From the NCBI GenBank assembly GCA_016213205.1, contig JACRAZ010000072.1, positions 85,731 to 149,730 on the forward strand: a DNA stretch of 64,000 bases, in the 5' to 3' direction. This document shows positions 8,983-16,615 of this stretch, piece after piece. The stretch's first letter is position 1, and the number at the start of each line of letters is the position of its first letter. Position numbers and translations under genes: made by a program. Origin of the DNA: Burkholderiales bacterium. Its GTDB lineage: Bacteria; Pseudomonadota; Gammaproteobacteria; Burkholderiales; Burkholderiaceae_C. Below the pieces are notes generated by a model. It searched no databases. It was not told the origin of the DNA and saw nothing but the letters and a program-made list of their open reading frames with translations.

Positions 8983-9450
8983 ATGGAAACCCGCGCGCCG
9001 CTGCCCCCGTTCACCGACGAGACGGCACGCCAGAAGGTGCGCCTGGCCGAGGACGCCTGGAACACCCGCGACCCCGACCGTGTGGTGCAGGTCTACACCG
9101 AGGACACGCGCTGGCGCAACCGGGCCGAGTTTCCGGTGGGCCGGGCCCAGGTGCGCGAGTTCCTGCAGCGCAAGTGGGCGCGTGAGCTGGACTACCGGCT
9201 GATCAAGGAGCTGTGGGCCTTCACCGGCGAGCGCATCGCGGTGCGCTTCGCCTACGAGTGGCACGACGATTCGGGCCACTGGTTCCGCAGCTACGGCAAC
9301 GAGAACTGGGAATTCGATGCGCAGGGCTTCATGCGCCGGCGCTACGCCAGCATCAACGACCTGCCCATCGCCGCCAGCGCCCGGCTGTTCCACTGGCCGC
9401 TGGGGCGCCGGCCGGATGATCACCCGGGCCTGAGCGAACTGGGTTTGTAG
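8983..9450 (+). CDS. DUF1348 / SnoaL-like NTF2-fold protein
   Basis: A 155-residue protein of the nuclear-transport-factor-2-like DUF1348 family, recognised by [20 protein letters not shown] near the start and the [14 protein letters not shown] segment near the end. No catalytic role can be read from the sequence. It lies 13 nt after cynS on the same strand and is probably co-transcribed with the cyanate operon. The family is common in proteobacteria, but the biochemical function is not established to my knowledge. Confidence 0.8.
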   Translation: METRAPLPPFTDETARQKVRLAEDAWNTRDPDRVVQVYTEDTRWRNRAEFPVGRAQVREFLQRKWARELDYRLIKELWAFTGERIAVRFAYEWHDDSGHWFRSYGNENWEFDAQGFMRRRYASINDLPIAASARLFHWPLGRRPDDHPGLSELGL

Positions 9451-9459
9451 CGACCCCTC

Positions 9460-9490
9460 TTGACCTAGAGTGCACTCTAGTCCCTAGCAT
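9460..9490 (+). promoter_or_regulatory. MerR-type promoter/operator for the aldehyde oxidoreductase operon
   Basis: TTGACC (9460-9465) and TAGCAT (9485-9490) are separated by 19 bp, the long spacer typical of MerR-controlled promoters. A perfect 16-bp palindrome, CTAGAGTGCACTCTAG (9465-9480), sits in that spacer. A MerR-family gene lies at the other end of the same operon (13154-13615). The regulator assignment is inferred. Confidence 0.75.
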
Positions 9491-9532
9491 GTCTTCAACG
9501 CGTCGGCACCGTGCCGGCCGAAGGAGACCTGC

Positions 9533-10021
9533 ATGTCGCACCCACCACCCGCCCGGGGCCCGGGCATCACCGTCAACGGCCGCCGCCACGAGATCGCCGA
9601 TCCGGGCCTGCGCACCCTGCTCGAGCTGCTGCACGGGCCGCTCGGCCTGCGTGGCACGCGGCGCGGCTGCGAGCAGGGCGCCTGCGGCGCCTGCACCGTG
9701 CTGGTGGATGGCCAGCGTGTCAACGCCTGCCTGACGCTCGCTGCGCTGGTCGAAGGCGCCGAGGTCACCACCATCGAGGGCCTGGCCGCGGGCGAGACGC
9801 TGCACCCGCTGCAACAGGCCTTTGTCGATTGCGACGCGCTGCAGTGCGGGTACTGCACGCCGGGGCAGATCATGTCGGCCGCGGGCCTGCTGGCCGAGGG
9901 CGGCGCGACATCCACCGAGGCCATCCGCGAAGGCATGAGCGGCAACCTCTGCCGCTGCGGAGCCTACCCGATGATCGGCGCGGCCATTGCCTGCGTGGCG
10001 GGCCAGGGGGGCGCGGCATGA
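9533..10021 (+). CDS. Aldehyde oxidoreductase [2Fe-2S] subunit (PaoA/YagT-like)
   Basis: Small iron-sulfur subunit of a xanthine-dehydrogenase-family molybdoenzyme, 162 residues. The plant-type [2Fe-2S] motif is CEQGACGACTVLVDGQRVNAC (about residues 43-64). The second cluster motif is CGYCTPGQ plus CRCGAY (about 104-143). AAGGAGA precedes the ATG. No obvious Tat signal is present, unlike periplasmic E. coli PaoA, so the complex may be cytoplasmic. It is first in the operon behind a MerR-type promoter, and the fused FAD/Mo gene follows 58 bp later. Confidence 0.9.
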   Translation: MSHPPPARGPGITVNGRRHEIADPGLRTLLELLHGPLGLRGTRRGCEQGACGACTVLVDGQRVNACLTLAALVEGAEVTTIEGLAAGETLHPLQQAFVDCDALQCGYCTPGQIMSAAGLLAEGGATSTEAIREGMSGNLCRCGAYPMIGAAIACVAGQGGAA

Positions 10022-10079
10022 GTGCGCCGGGCCGCTCCCAAGCGCGAATCCCGGAGCGCGCAGCGCGGAGGGTAGTCCA
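10022..10079. repeat. Palindromic spacer between the two oxidoreductase genes
   Basis: This 58-bp gap contains the self-complementary run GAGCGCGCAGCGCGGAG and the GGAGGG ribosome-binding site for the next gene. It resembles a small intergenic repeat, but only this one copy is in the window. Confidence 0.3.
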
Positions 10080-13000
10080 GTGAGCGCGGCGCCGGACGTG
10101 ATCCACCCTGCCGGGTTGCAGGAGGCCCTGGCCCTGCTGCGCACGCAGCCCCGCGCCCGCGTGGTGGGCGGCGGCATCGAGTGGGTGTCGCTGCTGCGCA
10201 GCGGCGTGCCGCCGCCGGGGCCGCTGGTCTCGGTGCGGCCGCTGGGGCTGGACGGCATCGTGCTGCAGCAGGGCCGGCTCCGCCTGGGGGCCGGCACCCG
10301 CATGGCGGAGGCCGCGCGTTCGCCGCTGGTGCAGCAGCAGGCACCGGCGGTGGCGCAGGCGCTGGCGGCCAGTGCCTCGCCGCAGGTGCGCAACATGGCC
10401 ACGCTGGCCGGCAACCTGCTGCAGGCCACGCGTTGCGCGTACTTTCGTGGCGAGGAGCCGGCCTGCCACCGCCGGCAGCCCGGCTCGGGCTGCGCGGTGC
10501 GCAGCGGCGAGCAGCGGCAGGCCGCGGTCTTTGGCACCGGGGGCCCGTGTTGTGCCACCCATGCGTCCGACCTGGCCGTCGCGCTGCTGGCACTGGATGC
10601 GCAGTTGCTGCTGCAATCGGCCGCCGGCGAGCGCCGCCTGGCCTTGGCCGACCTCTACCAAGAGCCCGGCACGCAGGACGCGACGGTGCCGCTGACCGAG
10701 CACACGCTGGCGCCCGGCGAGCTGATCACCGCGATCGAGCTGCCCTGCACCCGCGCGGCCGGCGGCTCGCTGTACACCAAGGTGCGCGACCGCGCCTCGT
10801 TCCAGTTCGCGGTGGTGTCGCTGGCCGTGGCTCTGGAGGTCCAGGACGGCCGCATCACGCAGGCCCGCCTGGCCGCGGGCGGCGTGGGCACCGTGCCCTG
10901 GCGCCTGCAGGCCAGCGAGGCGGCCCTGGTCGGCCAGCCCTTCGGGGCGGCGGCCTGGGAGGCGGCCGCGTCGGCGGCCACGCAGGGCGCCGCGCCGTTG
11001 CCCGGCAATGCCTTCAAGCTGGACCTGCTGCGGCGCTGTGTGGTCCACACGCTGCAGCGCGCCGCCACCCACGCAGGATGCACACGCATGAACTCGACCC
11101 GCTGGGAAGCCGATGCCAAGGTGCGCGGCACGGCGCTGTACACCGCCGACGAACCCGTGCCCGGCACGCTGCACGCGGCCGTGGTGCCCGCGCCGGTGGC
11201 GCGTGGCCGCCTGCTGGGCCTGGACACGCAGGCTGCCTGGGCGTTGCCGGGGGTGGTGGCGATCTACGGCGTGGGCGATCTGCCCGCGCTGCGCCCGAAC
11301 GGCTTTGCGAACTGGCTGGAAGACGATCAGCTGCACTGGCACGGCCAGCCGGTGGCGCTGGTGGTGGCCGAGGACGAAGCCACCGCCCGCGCGGCCGCCG
11401 CACGGGTGGGGGTGCGGGCGCAGGCCGAGCCGCCGGTGACGAGCCTGGCGCAGGCCAGCGCGTTGCCCTTCGCGCCGGCGCAGGCCGCGCGCGTGCCCAC
11501 CGACACCCAACGCGGCGAGCCGGACGCCGCCATCGCCGCGGCCGAGATCCAGCTCGATCTGCGCTACGAGATCGCCGCGCAGCACCACCAGCCGCTGGAG
11601 CCGCACGCCTGCCTGGCCCACTGGCAGGGCGAGCAGCTCACGCTGTACTGCAGCACGCAGGCGGTGTTCGGCACCCGGCGCGTGGTGGCGCACAGCCTGG
11701 CGCTGCGGCGCGAGCAGGTGCGCGTGGTGGCGCGCCACCTGGGCGGCGGCTTCGGCAGCAAGGGCCCGCTGTGGTGGGCGCTGAGCCTGCGGGTGGCGCA
11801 GGCGGCGCAGCGCCTGGGCCGGCCGGTGCTGCTGGAACTGACGCGCGCGCAGATGTTCACGCTGGTGGGCCGCCGTTCACCCACCCGCCAGCGGCTGCTG
11901 CTGGGCGCCAGCGCCGAGGGCCGCGTGCAGGGCCTGGTGCACGACACGCTGGCCGAGACCTCGCCCTTTGCCGAATACGCCGATCCGGTGGGCGCTGCCA
12001 CGCGCTGGCTCTACCCCTGCGAGCACGTGCGCACCACGCACCGGCTGCAGCGGGTGAACGGCCCGCAGGCGATCCCGATGCGCGCGCCGGGCGAGACGCC
12101 GGGCCTGTTTGCGCTGGAGACGGCGCTGGACGAACTGGCCTGGCGCTGCCGCATCGACCCGCTCGCGCTGCGCCACCGCAACCTGGCCGGCCACGACCAC
12201 CACACCGGCCTGCCCTGGAGCAGCAACAGCCTGCCCGCGTGCTGGCAGCAGGCGGCCGATTCCTTCGGCTGGCATCGCCGGCCGCTGGACCCGGGCCGCC
12301 TGCAGGACGGCGACTGGCTGGTGGGCTGGGGCATGGCCAATGCCGCCTACCCGGTGCAGCGCCTGGCCTGCGAGGCCGAGGTGCTGCTGCACGCCGATGG
12401 CCGCGTGGGTGTGCGCTGCGGCGTGCAGGACATGGGCAGCGGCAGCTTCACCGCGCTGGCCGACACGGTGGCGGCGGTGCTGGGCGTGCCGGCCTCGGCG
12501 GTGGCGGTCGAGCTCGGCGACAGCCTGCTGCCCGAAGGCCCGTACTCGGGCGGCACCGTGGTGACGGCCAGCTTCGTGCCCGCGGTGCAAGCCGCCGCGC
12601 AGGCGCTGCAGGCCCGGCGGGCTGCCGGCGAGCGCCCCGCCGCCGGCGCGCCCCTGTGCGAACGCGCGCGCACCGCGCCACCGGAGCAGGCCAGCCACAG
12701 CGCCTGTGCCTTCGGCGCCGTGTTCGTCGAGGCGCGGGTGCACCGGGCCACCCGCGAGCTGCGCCTGGCCCGCGTGCACGCCGCCTACGCGGCCGGCCGC
12801 ATCGTGAGCCCGGTGATGGCGCGCAGCCAGTACATCGGCGGGCTGGTCGGCGGCATCGGGCAGACGCTGCGCGAGGCCACGTTCACCGATCCGGTGAGCG
12901 GCCGCATCGTCAACGGCAACCTGGGCGACTACCTGATCCCGGTGCATGCCGACATGCCGGAGTTCCAGGTGCACCTGGTGCCCGAGCATGACCCGCACCT

Positions 13001-13142
13001 GCCCGGGGGCGTCAAGGGCCTGGGCATGCTGGGCACCTGCGGCACCGGCGCGGCCATTGCCAATGCGGTGTGGCACGCCACCGGACAGCGCGTGCGCGAA
13101 CTGCCGATCCGGCTGGAGCATCTGCTCCCGTCAGGCGGCTGA
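10080..13142 (+). CDS. Fused FAD- and molybdopterin-binding aldehyde oxidoreductase (PaoB-PaoC fusion)
   Basis: A 1020-residue protein starting at GTG 10080 (GGAGGG 7 nt upstream). Residues 1-330 are a PaoB/YagS-like FAD domain. It carries cysteines C119, C129, C138 and C157/158, matching the extra [4Fe-4S] cluster of that family. From residue 337, where an internal ATG (11088) marks the usual separate PaoC start, a molybdopterin domain follows with HLGGGFGSKGP and RAPGETPGLFALE. No stop separates them. The motif that normally carries the catalytic glutamate (KG-x-GE) reads KGLGM, with Met983. The enzyme may therefore have altered or lost activity. Internal re-initiation at 11088 is possible. 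Confidence 0.85.
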   Translation: MSAAPDVIHPAGLQEALALLRTQPRARVVGGGIEWVSLLRSGVPPPGPLVSVRPLGLDGIVLQQGRLRLGAGTRMAEAARSPLVQQQAPAVAQALAASASPQVRNMATLAGNLLQATRCAYFRGEEPACHRRQPGSGCAVRSGEQRQAAVFGTGGPCCATHASDLAVALLALDAQLLLQSAAGERRLALADLYQEPGTQDATVPLTEHTLAPGELITAIELPCTRAAGGSLYTKVRDRASFQFAVVSLAVALEVQDGRITQARLAAGGVGTVPWRLQASEAALVGQPFGAAAWEAAASAATQGAAPLPGNAFKLDLLRRCVVHTLQRAATHAGCTRMNSTRWEADAKVRGTALYTADEPVPGTLHAAVVPAPVARGRLLGLDTQAAWALPGVVAIYGVGDLPALRPNGFANWLEDDQLHWHGQPVALVVAEDEATARAAAARVGVRAQAEPPVTSLAQASALPFAPAQAARVPTDTQRGEPDAAIAAAEIQLDLRYEIAAQHHQPLEPHACLAHWQGEQLTLYCSTQAVFGTRRVVAHSLALRREQVRVVARHLGGGFGSKGPLWWALSLRVAQAAQRLGRPVLLELTRAQMFTLVGRRSPTRQRLLLGASAEGRVQGLVHDTLAETSPFAEYADPVGAATRWLYPCEHVRTTHRLQRVNGPQAIPMRAPGETPGLFALETALDELAWRCRIDPLALRHRNLAGHDHHTGLPWSSNSLPACWQQAADSFGWHRRPLDPGRLQDGDWLVGWGMANAAYPVQRLACEAEVLLHADGRVGVRCGVQDMGSGSFTALADTVAAVLGVPASAVAVELGDSLLPEGPYSGGTVVTASFVPAVQAAAQALQARRAAGERPAAGAPLCERARTAPPEQASHSACAFGAVFVEARVHRATRELRLARVHAAYAAGRIVSPVMARSQYIGGLVGGIGQTLREATFTDPVSGRIVNGNLGDYLIPVHADMPEFQVHLVPEHDPHLPGGVKGLGMLGTCGTGAAIANAVWHATGQRVRELPIRLEHLLPSGG

Positions 13143-13153
13143 CGCGTCGCCGG

Positions 13154-13615
13154 CTAACGCTTGGTCGAACGGGGCTGGGGCGTGCTCTCGTTCGGCCAGC
13201 GGGGCCGCTTGCCGGTGTGCAGCCACTCGCCGTAGAAATCGATCTTGTCGTCCAGCAGCGTGAGCGCGCTGTTCCACTCGGCGATGCGGGCCAGCACCTC
13301 GTCGCGGTGCGATTGCAGCAAGGCCTGCCGCTCGCCCAGCGAGGCCTTGCCCTGGCGCACCAGCGTGGCGTAGCGCCGCATCTTGGCGATCGTCATGCCG
13401 GTGGCGCGCAGGCGCACCATCAGGTCCAGCCACTCGATGTGCTGCGGGCTGTAGCGCCGCCGCCCGCCGCTGTCGCGCTGCACCCCGGGCATCAGGCCCT
13501 GGGCCTCGTACCAGCGGATGGTGTGCACCGAGCGCCCCGAGCTCCTGGCCAGGGCGCCGATGGGCAGGCTGGCGGCGGGTGGCGGCGTGCGGGGCGTGGG
13601 GGCGGGGCTGGGCAT
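13154..13615 (-). CDS. MerR-family transcriptional regulator
   Basis: A 153-residue regulator with the MerR winged helix at about residues 17-85 (LPIGALARSSGRSVHTIRWY, then GRRRYSPQHIEWLDLMVRLR) and a C-terminal dimerisation helix. It has no C-terminal cysteine cluster, so it is not an obvious metal or redox sensor; it resembles the aldehyde/NmlR-like branch. It is convergent with the aldehyde oxidoreductase operon, ending 11 bp from it, and the 16-bp palindrome in the operon promoter at 9465-9480 is a good candidate target. Confidence 0.85.
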   Translation of the reverse strand: MPSPAPTPRTPPPAASLPIGALARSSGRSVHTIRWYEAQGLMPGVQRDSGGRRRYSPQHIEWLDLMVRLRATGMTIAKMRRYATLVRQGKASLGERQALLQSHRDEVLARIAEWNSALTLLDDKIDFYGEWLHTGKRPRWPNESTPQPRSTKR

Positions 13616-13688
13616 GCCCGGATTGGATCACCACCGCCGCCCGCCCGCCAGCGTGGCGCTGGCCGGACCGGGCAGCCGGGGGCGACAC

Positions 13689-14405
13689 TCAGTCGTCACT
13701 GCTGCCGAAGCCGAACAGGCTCAGCAGGCTGGTGAACAGGTTGAAGATCGAGACATACAGCCCCACGGTGGCCAGCACGTAGTTGGTTTCACCGCCGTTG
13801 ACGATGCGGCTGGTCTCGAACAGGATCAGGCCGGCCGACAGCAAGGCCACCATCGCGGCCACCGCCAGGCCGAGCGCGGGCATCTGCAGGAACACCGCCG
13901 CCAGGCCCGCGAGCAGCGCGATCACCATGCCGGCGAACAGGAAGCCGCCCATGAAGCTGAAATCGCGCCGCGTCGTCAGTACCCAGGCCGACAGGGCCAG
14001 GAAGGTGGCGCCCGTGGCCGCCAGCGCGAGGGTGACCACCTGCGCACCGCCGGGCAGGGCCAGCGACTTGGCCAGCACCGGCCCGAGCGAATAGCCCATG
14101 AAGCCGGTGAGCGCAAACACCGCCGGCAGCGCCCAGCCGCTGTTCTTGAACTTGTACACGGCAAACAGCAGGCCGAAGTAGCCGCCCAGCGTCAGCAGCA
14201 GCCCGGGCGCGGGCCATTGCAGGGCCACGCTGGCGGCGGCCACCAGCGCACTGAACAGCAGCGTCAGTGACAGCAGGGCATAGGTGTTGCGCAGCACCCG
14301 GCGCGTGCCGAGGGCGGCGGGGGCATCGGCCGGGCCGATGACGGCGGGCACCTGGGATGCAGCGCCCGGGCGGGCCGGGGTGGGAAGGGGGGTCATCGGG
14401 TTCAT
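13689..14405 (-). CDS. Bax inhibitor-1 (BI-1/YccA) family membrane protein
   Basis: A 238-residue inner-membrane protein with about seven hydrophobic helices, the BI-1 family pattern (GTRRVLRNTYALLSLTLLFS at the first helix and VSIFNLFTSLLSLFGFGSSDD at the end). Characterised members act in membrane-protein quality control with FtsH or as pH-sensitive calcium leak channels. The start is the ATG at 14405-14403 with AGGAG upstream. The long 5' intergenic region (14406-14655) is shared with a divergent small gene and contains a TTCGG-N5-CCGAA dyad that may be an NhaR site. Confidence 0.87.
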   Translation of the reverse strand: MNPMTPLPTPARPGAASQVPAVIGPADAPAALGTRRVLRNTYALLSLTLLFSALVAAASVALQWPAPGLLLTLGGYFGLLFAVYKFKNSGWALPAVFALTGFMGYSLGPVLAKSLALPGGAQVVTLALAATGATFLALSAWVLTTRRDFSFMGGFLFAGMVIALLAGLAAVFLQMPALGLAVAAMVALLSAGLILFETSRIVNGGETNYVLATVGLYVSIFNLFTSLLSLFGFGSSDD

Positions 14406-14495
14406 GGTGGGCGGCTCCTGGGTCAAGCGGTTGTGGACGGGTGGAATGTGGGCCTGGCAGGCGAAACGAAAAAGCAGCCATAGATGGACCAAGGG

Positions 14496-14511
14496 TTCGG
14501 ATAAACCTGAA
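14496..14511. promoter_or_regulatory. Degenerate NhaR-like dyad near the BI-1 gene
   Basis: TTCGGATAAACCTGAA is an imperfect 16-bp relative of the TTCGG-N5-CCGAA dyads at 14558 and 16364, lying closer to the BI-1 gene. Confidence 0.3.
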
Positions 14512-14557
14512 CGACCGCCGCCGGCTCGCATCCAGCGGCTGCACGGGCGGGGCGCAG

Positions 14558-14572
14558 TTCGGTTATTCCGAA
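14558..14572. promoter_or_regulatory. NhaR-like operator dyad
   Basis: TTCGGTTATTCCGAA, a 15-bp dyad between the divergent BI-1 and 66-residue-protein genes. It differs by one centre base from the dyad in front of nhaR/exoD (16365-16379). Its size suits a LysR-type box. Confidence 0.5.
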
Positions 14573-14655
14573 GCCCGACTCACGGAAGTTCTGCTTTGTC
14601 CTGCGCCCGGTCGAGCCCACATTCCGCAGCGTCACCACTCCTGCGAGGCCCCGTC

Positions 14656-14856
14656 ATGAAACTTCACCGCGAACCTGGAGACACCGGTTTCGGCCGGTGG
14701 CAGCGCCGCGTCATCGACCGCGTGCGCAGCACCCTGCGCTACCTGCAGCAGGTGCTGGCCGTGGACCGGCCCACCCATGCGCTGGCATTGATTCCGGTGC
14801 GCGACGTGCTGCCGCACGCCATGCCCGAGCAGCGCCGCCGCCACTGGCGCGATTGA
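14656..14856 (+). CDS. Small basic hypothetical protein (66 aa)
   Basis: A 66-residue, arginine-rich soluble protein starting at the ATG at 14656 (MKLHREPGDTGFGRWQRRVI). I do not recognise a family. The prediction rests on a clean start and stop, codon use like the neighbours, and position. It lies downstream of an NhaR-like dyad and 62 bp before a TerB-like gene on the same strand. No strong Shine-Dalgarno sequence is visible. It could be a small stress protein, but the function is unknown. Confidence 0.5.
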   Translation: MKLHREPGDTGFGRWQRRVIDRVRSTLRYLQQVLAVDRPTHALALIPVRDVLPHAMPEQRRRHWRD

Positions 14857-14918
14857 CGTCACGCCGCCGGCGTGGCGTGGCCACGCCTGGCTGCCCCCCC
14901 ATCATCGAAGGAGACCCC

Positions 14919-15353
14919 ATGCGCACCTACCCCCGCAACAGCCCCGAAGCCGCCGCACGCATCGTGGCGCTGGTCCTCATCGCCGACGGCCATGTCTGCC
15001 GCTCGGAGTTCGAGGTGTTCGATCAACTGCAAGGCCCCCGCGAACTGGGCCTGGCACCGGGCGCGCTGCCGCGCATCGTCCAGTCGCTGTGCGAAGACCT
15101 GCTGATGGGCGATCCCGGCAGCGGCTCGATGCTGGGCGGCCTGGACGACGACGCCCTGGCCGCGCTGATGGCAGAGGTGGACGACCCGGCGCTGCAGGCC
15201 AGGGTGCTGCGGCTGGCGATGGCGGCGGCCAGCGCCGATCGCCACCTGGCCGACGGCGAGGCCGTGGTGCTGGCGGCGGCCCGGCGCCATTGGGGCCTGC
15301 CGGACGAGGCCGCGCAGGCCCATCACCCCGCGGCCACGCCGCTGGCGGCCTGA
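14919..15353 (+). CDS. TerB-like tellurite-resistance/stress family protein
   Basis: A 144-residue helical protein with AAGGAGA 6 nt before its ATG. The pattern of repeated acidic/alanine helices (VALVLIADGHVCRSEFEVFD and AAASADRHLADGEAVVLAAA) resembles the TerB fold, where aspartates bind metal. Similarity is moderate, so the name is tentative. The stop codon lies inside a hairpin shared with the convergent nhaR gene. The location between two NhaR-like dyads suggests a role in cation or envelope stress. Confidence 0.6.
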   Translation: MRTYPRNSPEAAARIVALVLIADGHVCRSEFEVFDQLQGPRELGLAPGALPRIVQSLCEDLLMGDPGSGSMLGGLDDDALAALMAEVDDPALQARVLRLAMAAASADRHLADGEAVVLAAARRHWGLPDEAAQAHHPAATPLAA

Positions 15354-15366
15354 GCGCTTGCGCTCA
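15351..15366. terminator. Hairpin spanning both convergent stop codons
   Basis: TGAGCGC-TT-GCGCTCA contains the TGA of the TerB-like gene and, on the other strand, the TGA of nhaR. A 7-bp stem with a tiny loop; a possible bidirectional transcription end. Confidence 0.4.
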
Positions 15367-16245
15367 GGGTTTCGCCGCGGCGATCACCTGCAGCACCAGC
15401 GGGTGATGCTGGCCGCGGCGCGAGCGGATGGCGTGGATCTCTTCCTTCACCGCGTCGCAGTGGCCCAGCAGACGCAGGCCGCGCATCAGGCCCACGTCGC
15501 CCGCGCCCAGGCGGCTGACCGGGAACACGCCCAGCCCGCGCGCGGCAAACACCGCCAGCAGCGCGCTGTCCTCGAATTCGCCCACGATGCGCGGCCGCAG
15601 GCCCTGGGCCTCGAACCAGCGGTCCAGGCTCGGGCGCAGCGGCGAGTGGCCGGTGGGCAGCAGCACCGGCAAGCGGTTCAGCGAGTGCGGGAACTGCTCC
15701 ACGTCGGCCTTGTGCACATGCGCGGCGGGCCCGTACCACGCCACCGGTGATTCGATCAGCCGTTCGCTCGACAGGCGCAGGTTCGGGTTGCGCGGCGCCG
15801 GCTGCCCGGCGAGCACCAGGTCCAGGTGGTGCAGCGCCAGCTCGGCCAGCAACTGCTCGAACTCGCCTTCATGGCACACCAGGCGCAACGAGGGGGTGGC
15901 CAGCACGGGCTCCAGCAGCGCATGCGCGGCCAGTTTCGAGATGCCGTCCGACAGGCCGACGGCCAGGCGCGCCACCCGGCCCTGGGCCGCCTCGCGCACG
16001 TCGTCGGGGATCTGCTGGCCGAGCTGGAAGATCTCCTCGGCGCGGGCGAAGGCGGCCTGTCCCGCATCGGTCAGGGCCACGCTGCGGCCGGCGGGCTTCA
16101 GGAGCTGGTGGCCGAGAGATTTCTCGAGCTCGCGCACCTGGGCGCTGATGGTCTGCACCGCCATGTCCAGCCGCTCGGCCGCCCGGGCGAAGCCACCTTC
16201 CTTGGTGACGACCCAGAAGTAGTACAGGTGGCGGTAGTTGAGCAT
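15364..16245 (-). CDS. nhaR: NhaR, LysR-family regulator of sodium/alkali response
   Basis: A 293-residue LysR regulator that opens with MLNYRHLYYFWVVTKEGGFA, a signature start of the NhaR subfamily, followed by the helix-turn-helix (QTISAQVRELEKSLGHQLLK). In E. coli NhaR activates the Na+/H+ antiporter gene nhaA in response to sodium. No antiporter gene is in this window. Instead an exoD gene is divergent and a matching dyad (16364-16380) lies between them. A second dyad at 14558 suggests the adjacent small genes are also in the regulon. Confidence 0.87.
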   Translation of the reverse strand: MLNYRHLYYFWVVTKEGGFARAAERLDMAVQTISAQVRELEKSLGHQLLKPAGRSVALTDAGQAAFARAEEIFQLGQQIPDDVREAAQGRVARLAVGLSDGISKLAAHALLEPVLATPSLRLVCHEGEFEQLLAELALHHLDLVLAGQPAPRNPNLRLSSERLIESPVAWYGPAAHVHKADVEQFPHSLNRLPVLLPTGHSPLRPSLDRWFEAQGLRPRIVGEFEDSALLAVFAARGLGVFPVSRLGAGDVGLMRGLRLLGHCDAVKEEIHAIRSRRGQHHPLVLQVIAAAKP

Positions 16246-16363
16246 GCCGGCCTCGCTTGCGAACCGCAGGGCGCCGGGTCTCGCCAGCGTTGGCGGCCTC
16301 GCATCGCCTGCGGCCCGATGCTAACGCCCGCAGCCCGCCGGCGCCCGCCGTGGCCACGGCGCA

Positions 16364-16380
16364 CTTCGGTTTTTCCGAAG
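16364..16380. promoter_or_regulatory. NhaR-like operator between nhaR and exoD operon
   Basis: CTTCGGTTTTTCCGAAG, a 17-bp dyad lying 119 bp upstream of nhaR and 80 bp upstream of the divergent small membrane-protein gene. It is nearly identical to the dyad at 14558. Confidence 0.6.
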
Positions 16381-16459
16381 CAAGCCGCAGCCCGGCGCTG
16401 GTTCATCCGCAAGCCGCGAGCGCCGAAGATCCGGCACCTCGGTTTCAAACCTGCTGCGC

Positions 16460-16615
16460 ATGGACAGCCTGCTTCCGTTTTTCGCGGCCGACTTCCCGGA
16501 CCAGCCGGCCTGGGTGTGGCTCGGCTTCGTCGGCGTCGTCGCCGCGCTGCTGGCCCGGGGGCTGGTGTCGTTGTGGCAGGCCCGCGGGCCTGCCGCCCTT
16601 GCGGCGCCCCGATGA
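16460..16615 (+). CDS. Small single-helix membrane protein (51 aa) upstream of exoD
   Basis: A 51-residue open frame starting at the ATG at 16460 (MDSLLPFFAADFPDQPAWVW). One hydrophobic helix (WLGFVGVVAALLARGLVSLW) is followed by a short basic tail. The stop overlaps the exoD start as ATGA, a strong sign of translational coupling. I know no family for it. It is probably a small subunit or accessory protein for the ExoD membrane protein under the same NhaR-like promoter. Confidence 0.55.
   Translation: MDSLLPFFAADFPDQPAWVWLGFVGVVAALLARGLVSLWQARGPAALAAPR

Noticed and set aside
11041..11100. Frameshift or missing stop between FAD and Mo domains
   Set aside because: The frame is continuous through the junction with normal codon use, so I report a fusion; sequencing error remains a listed check.
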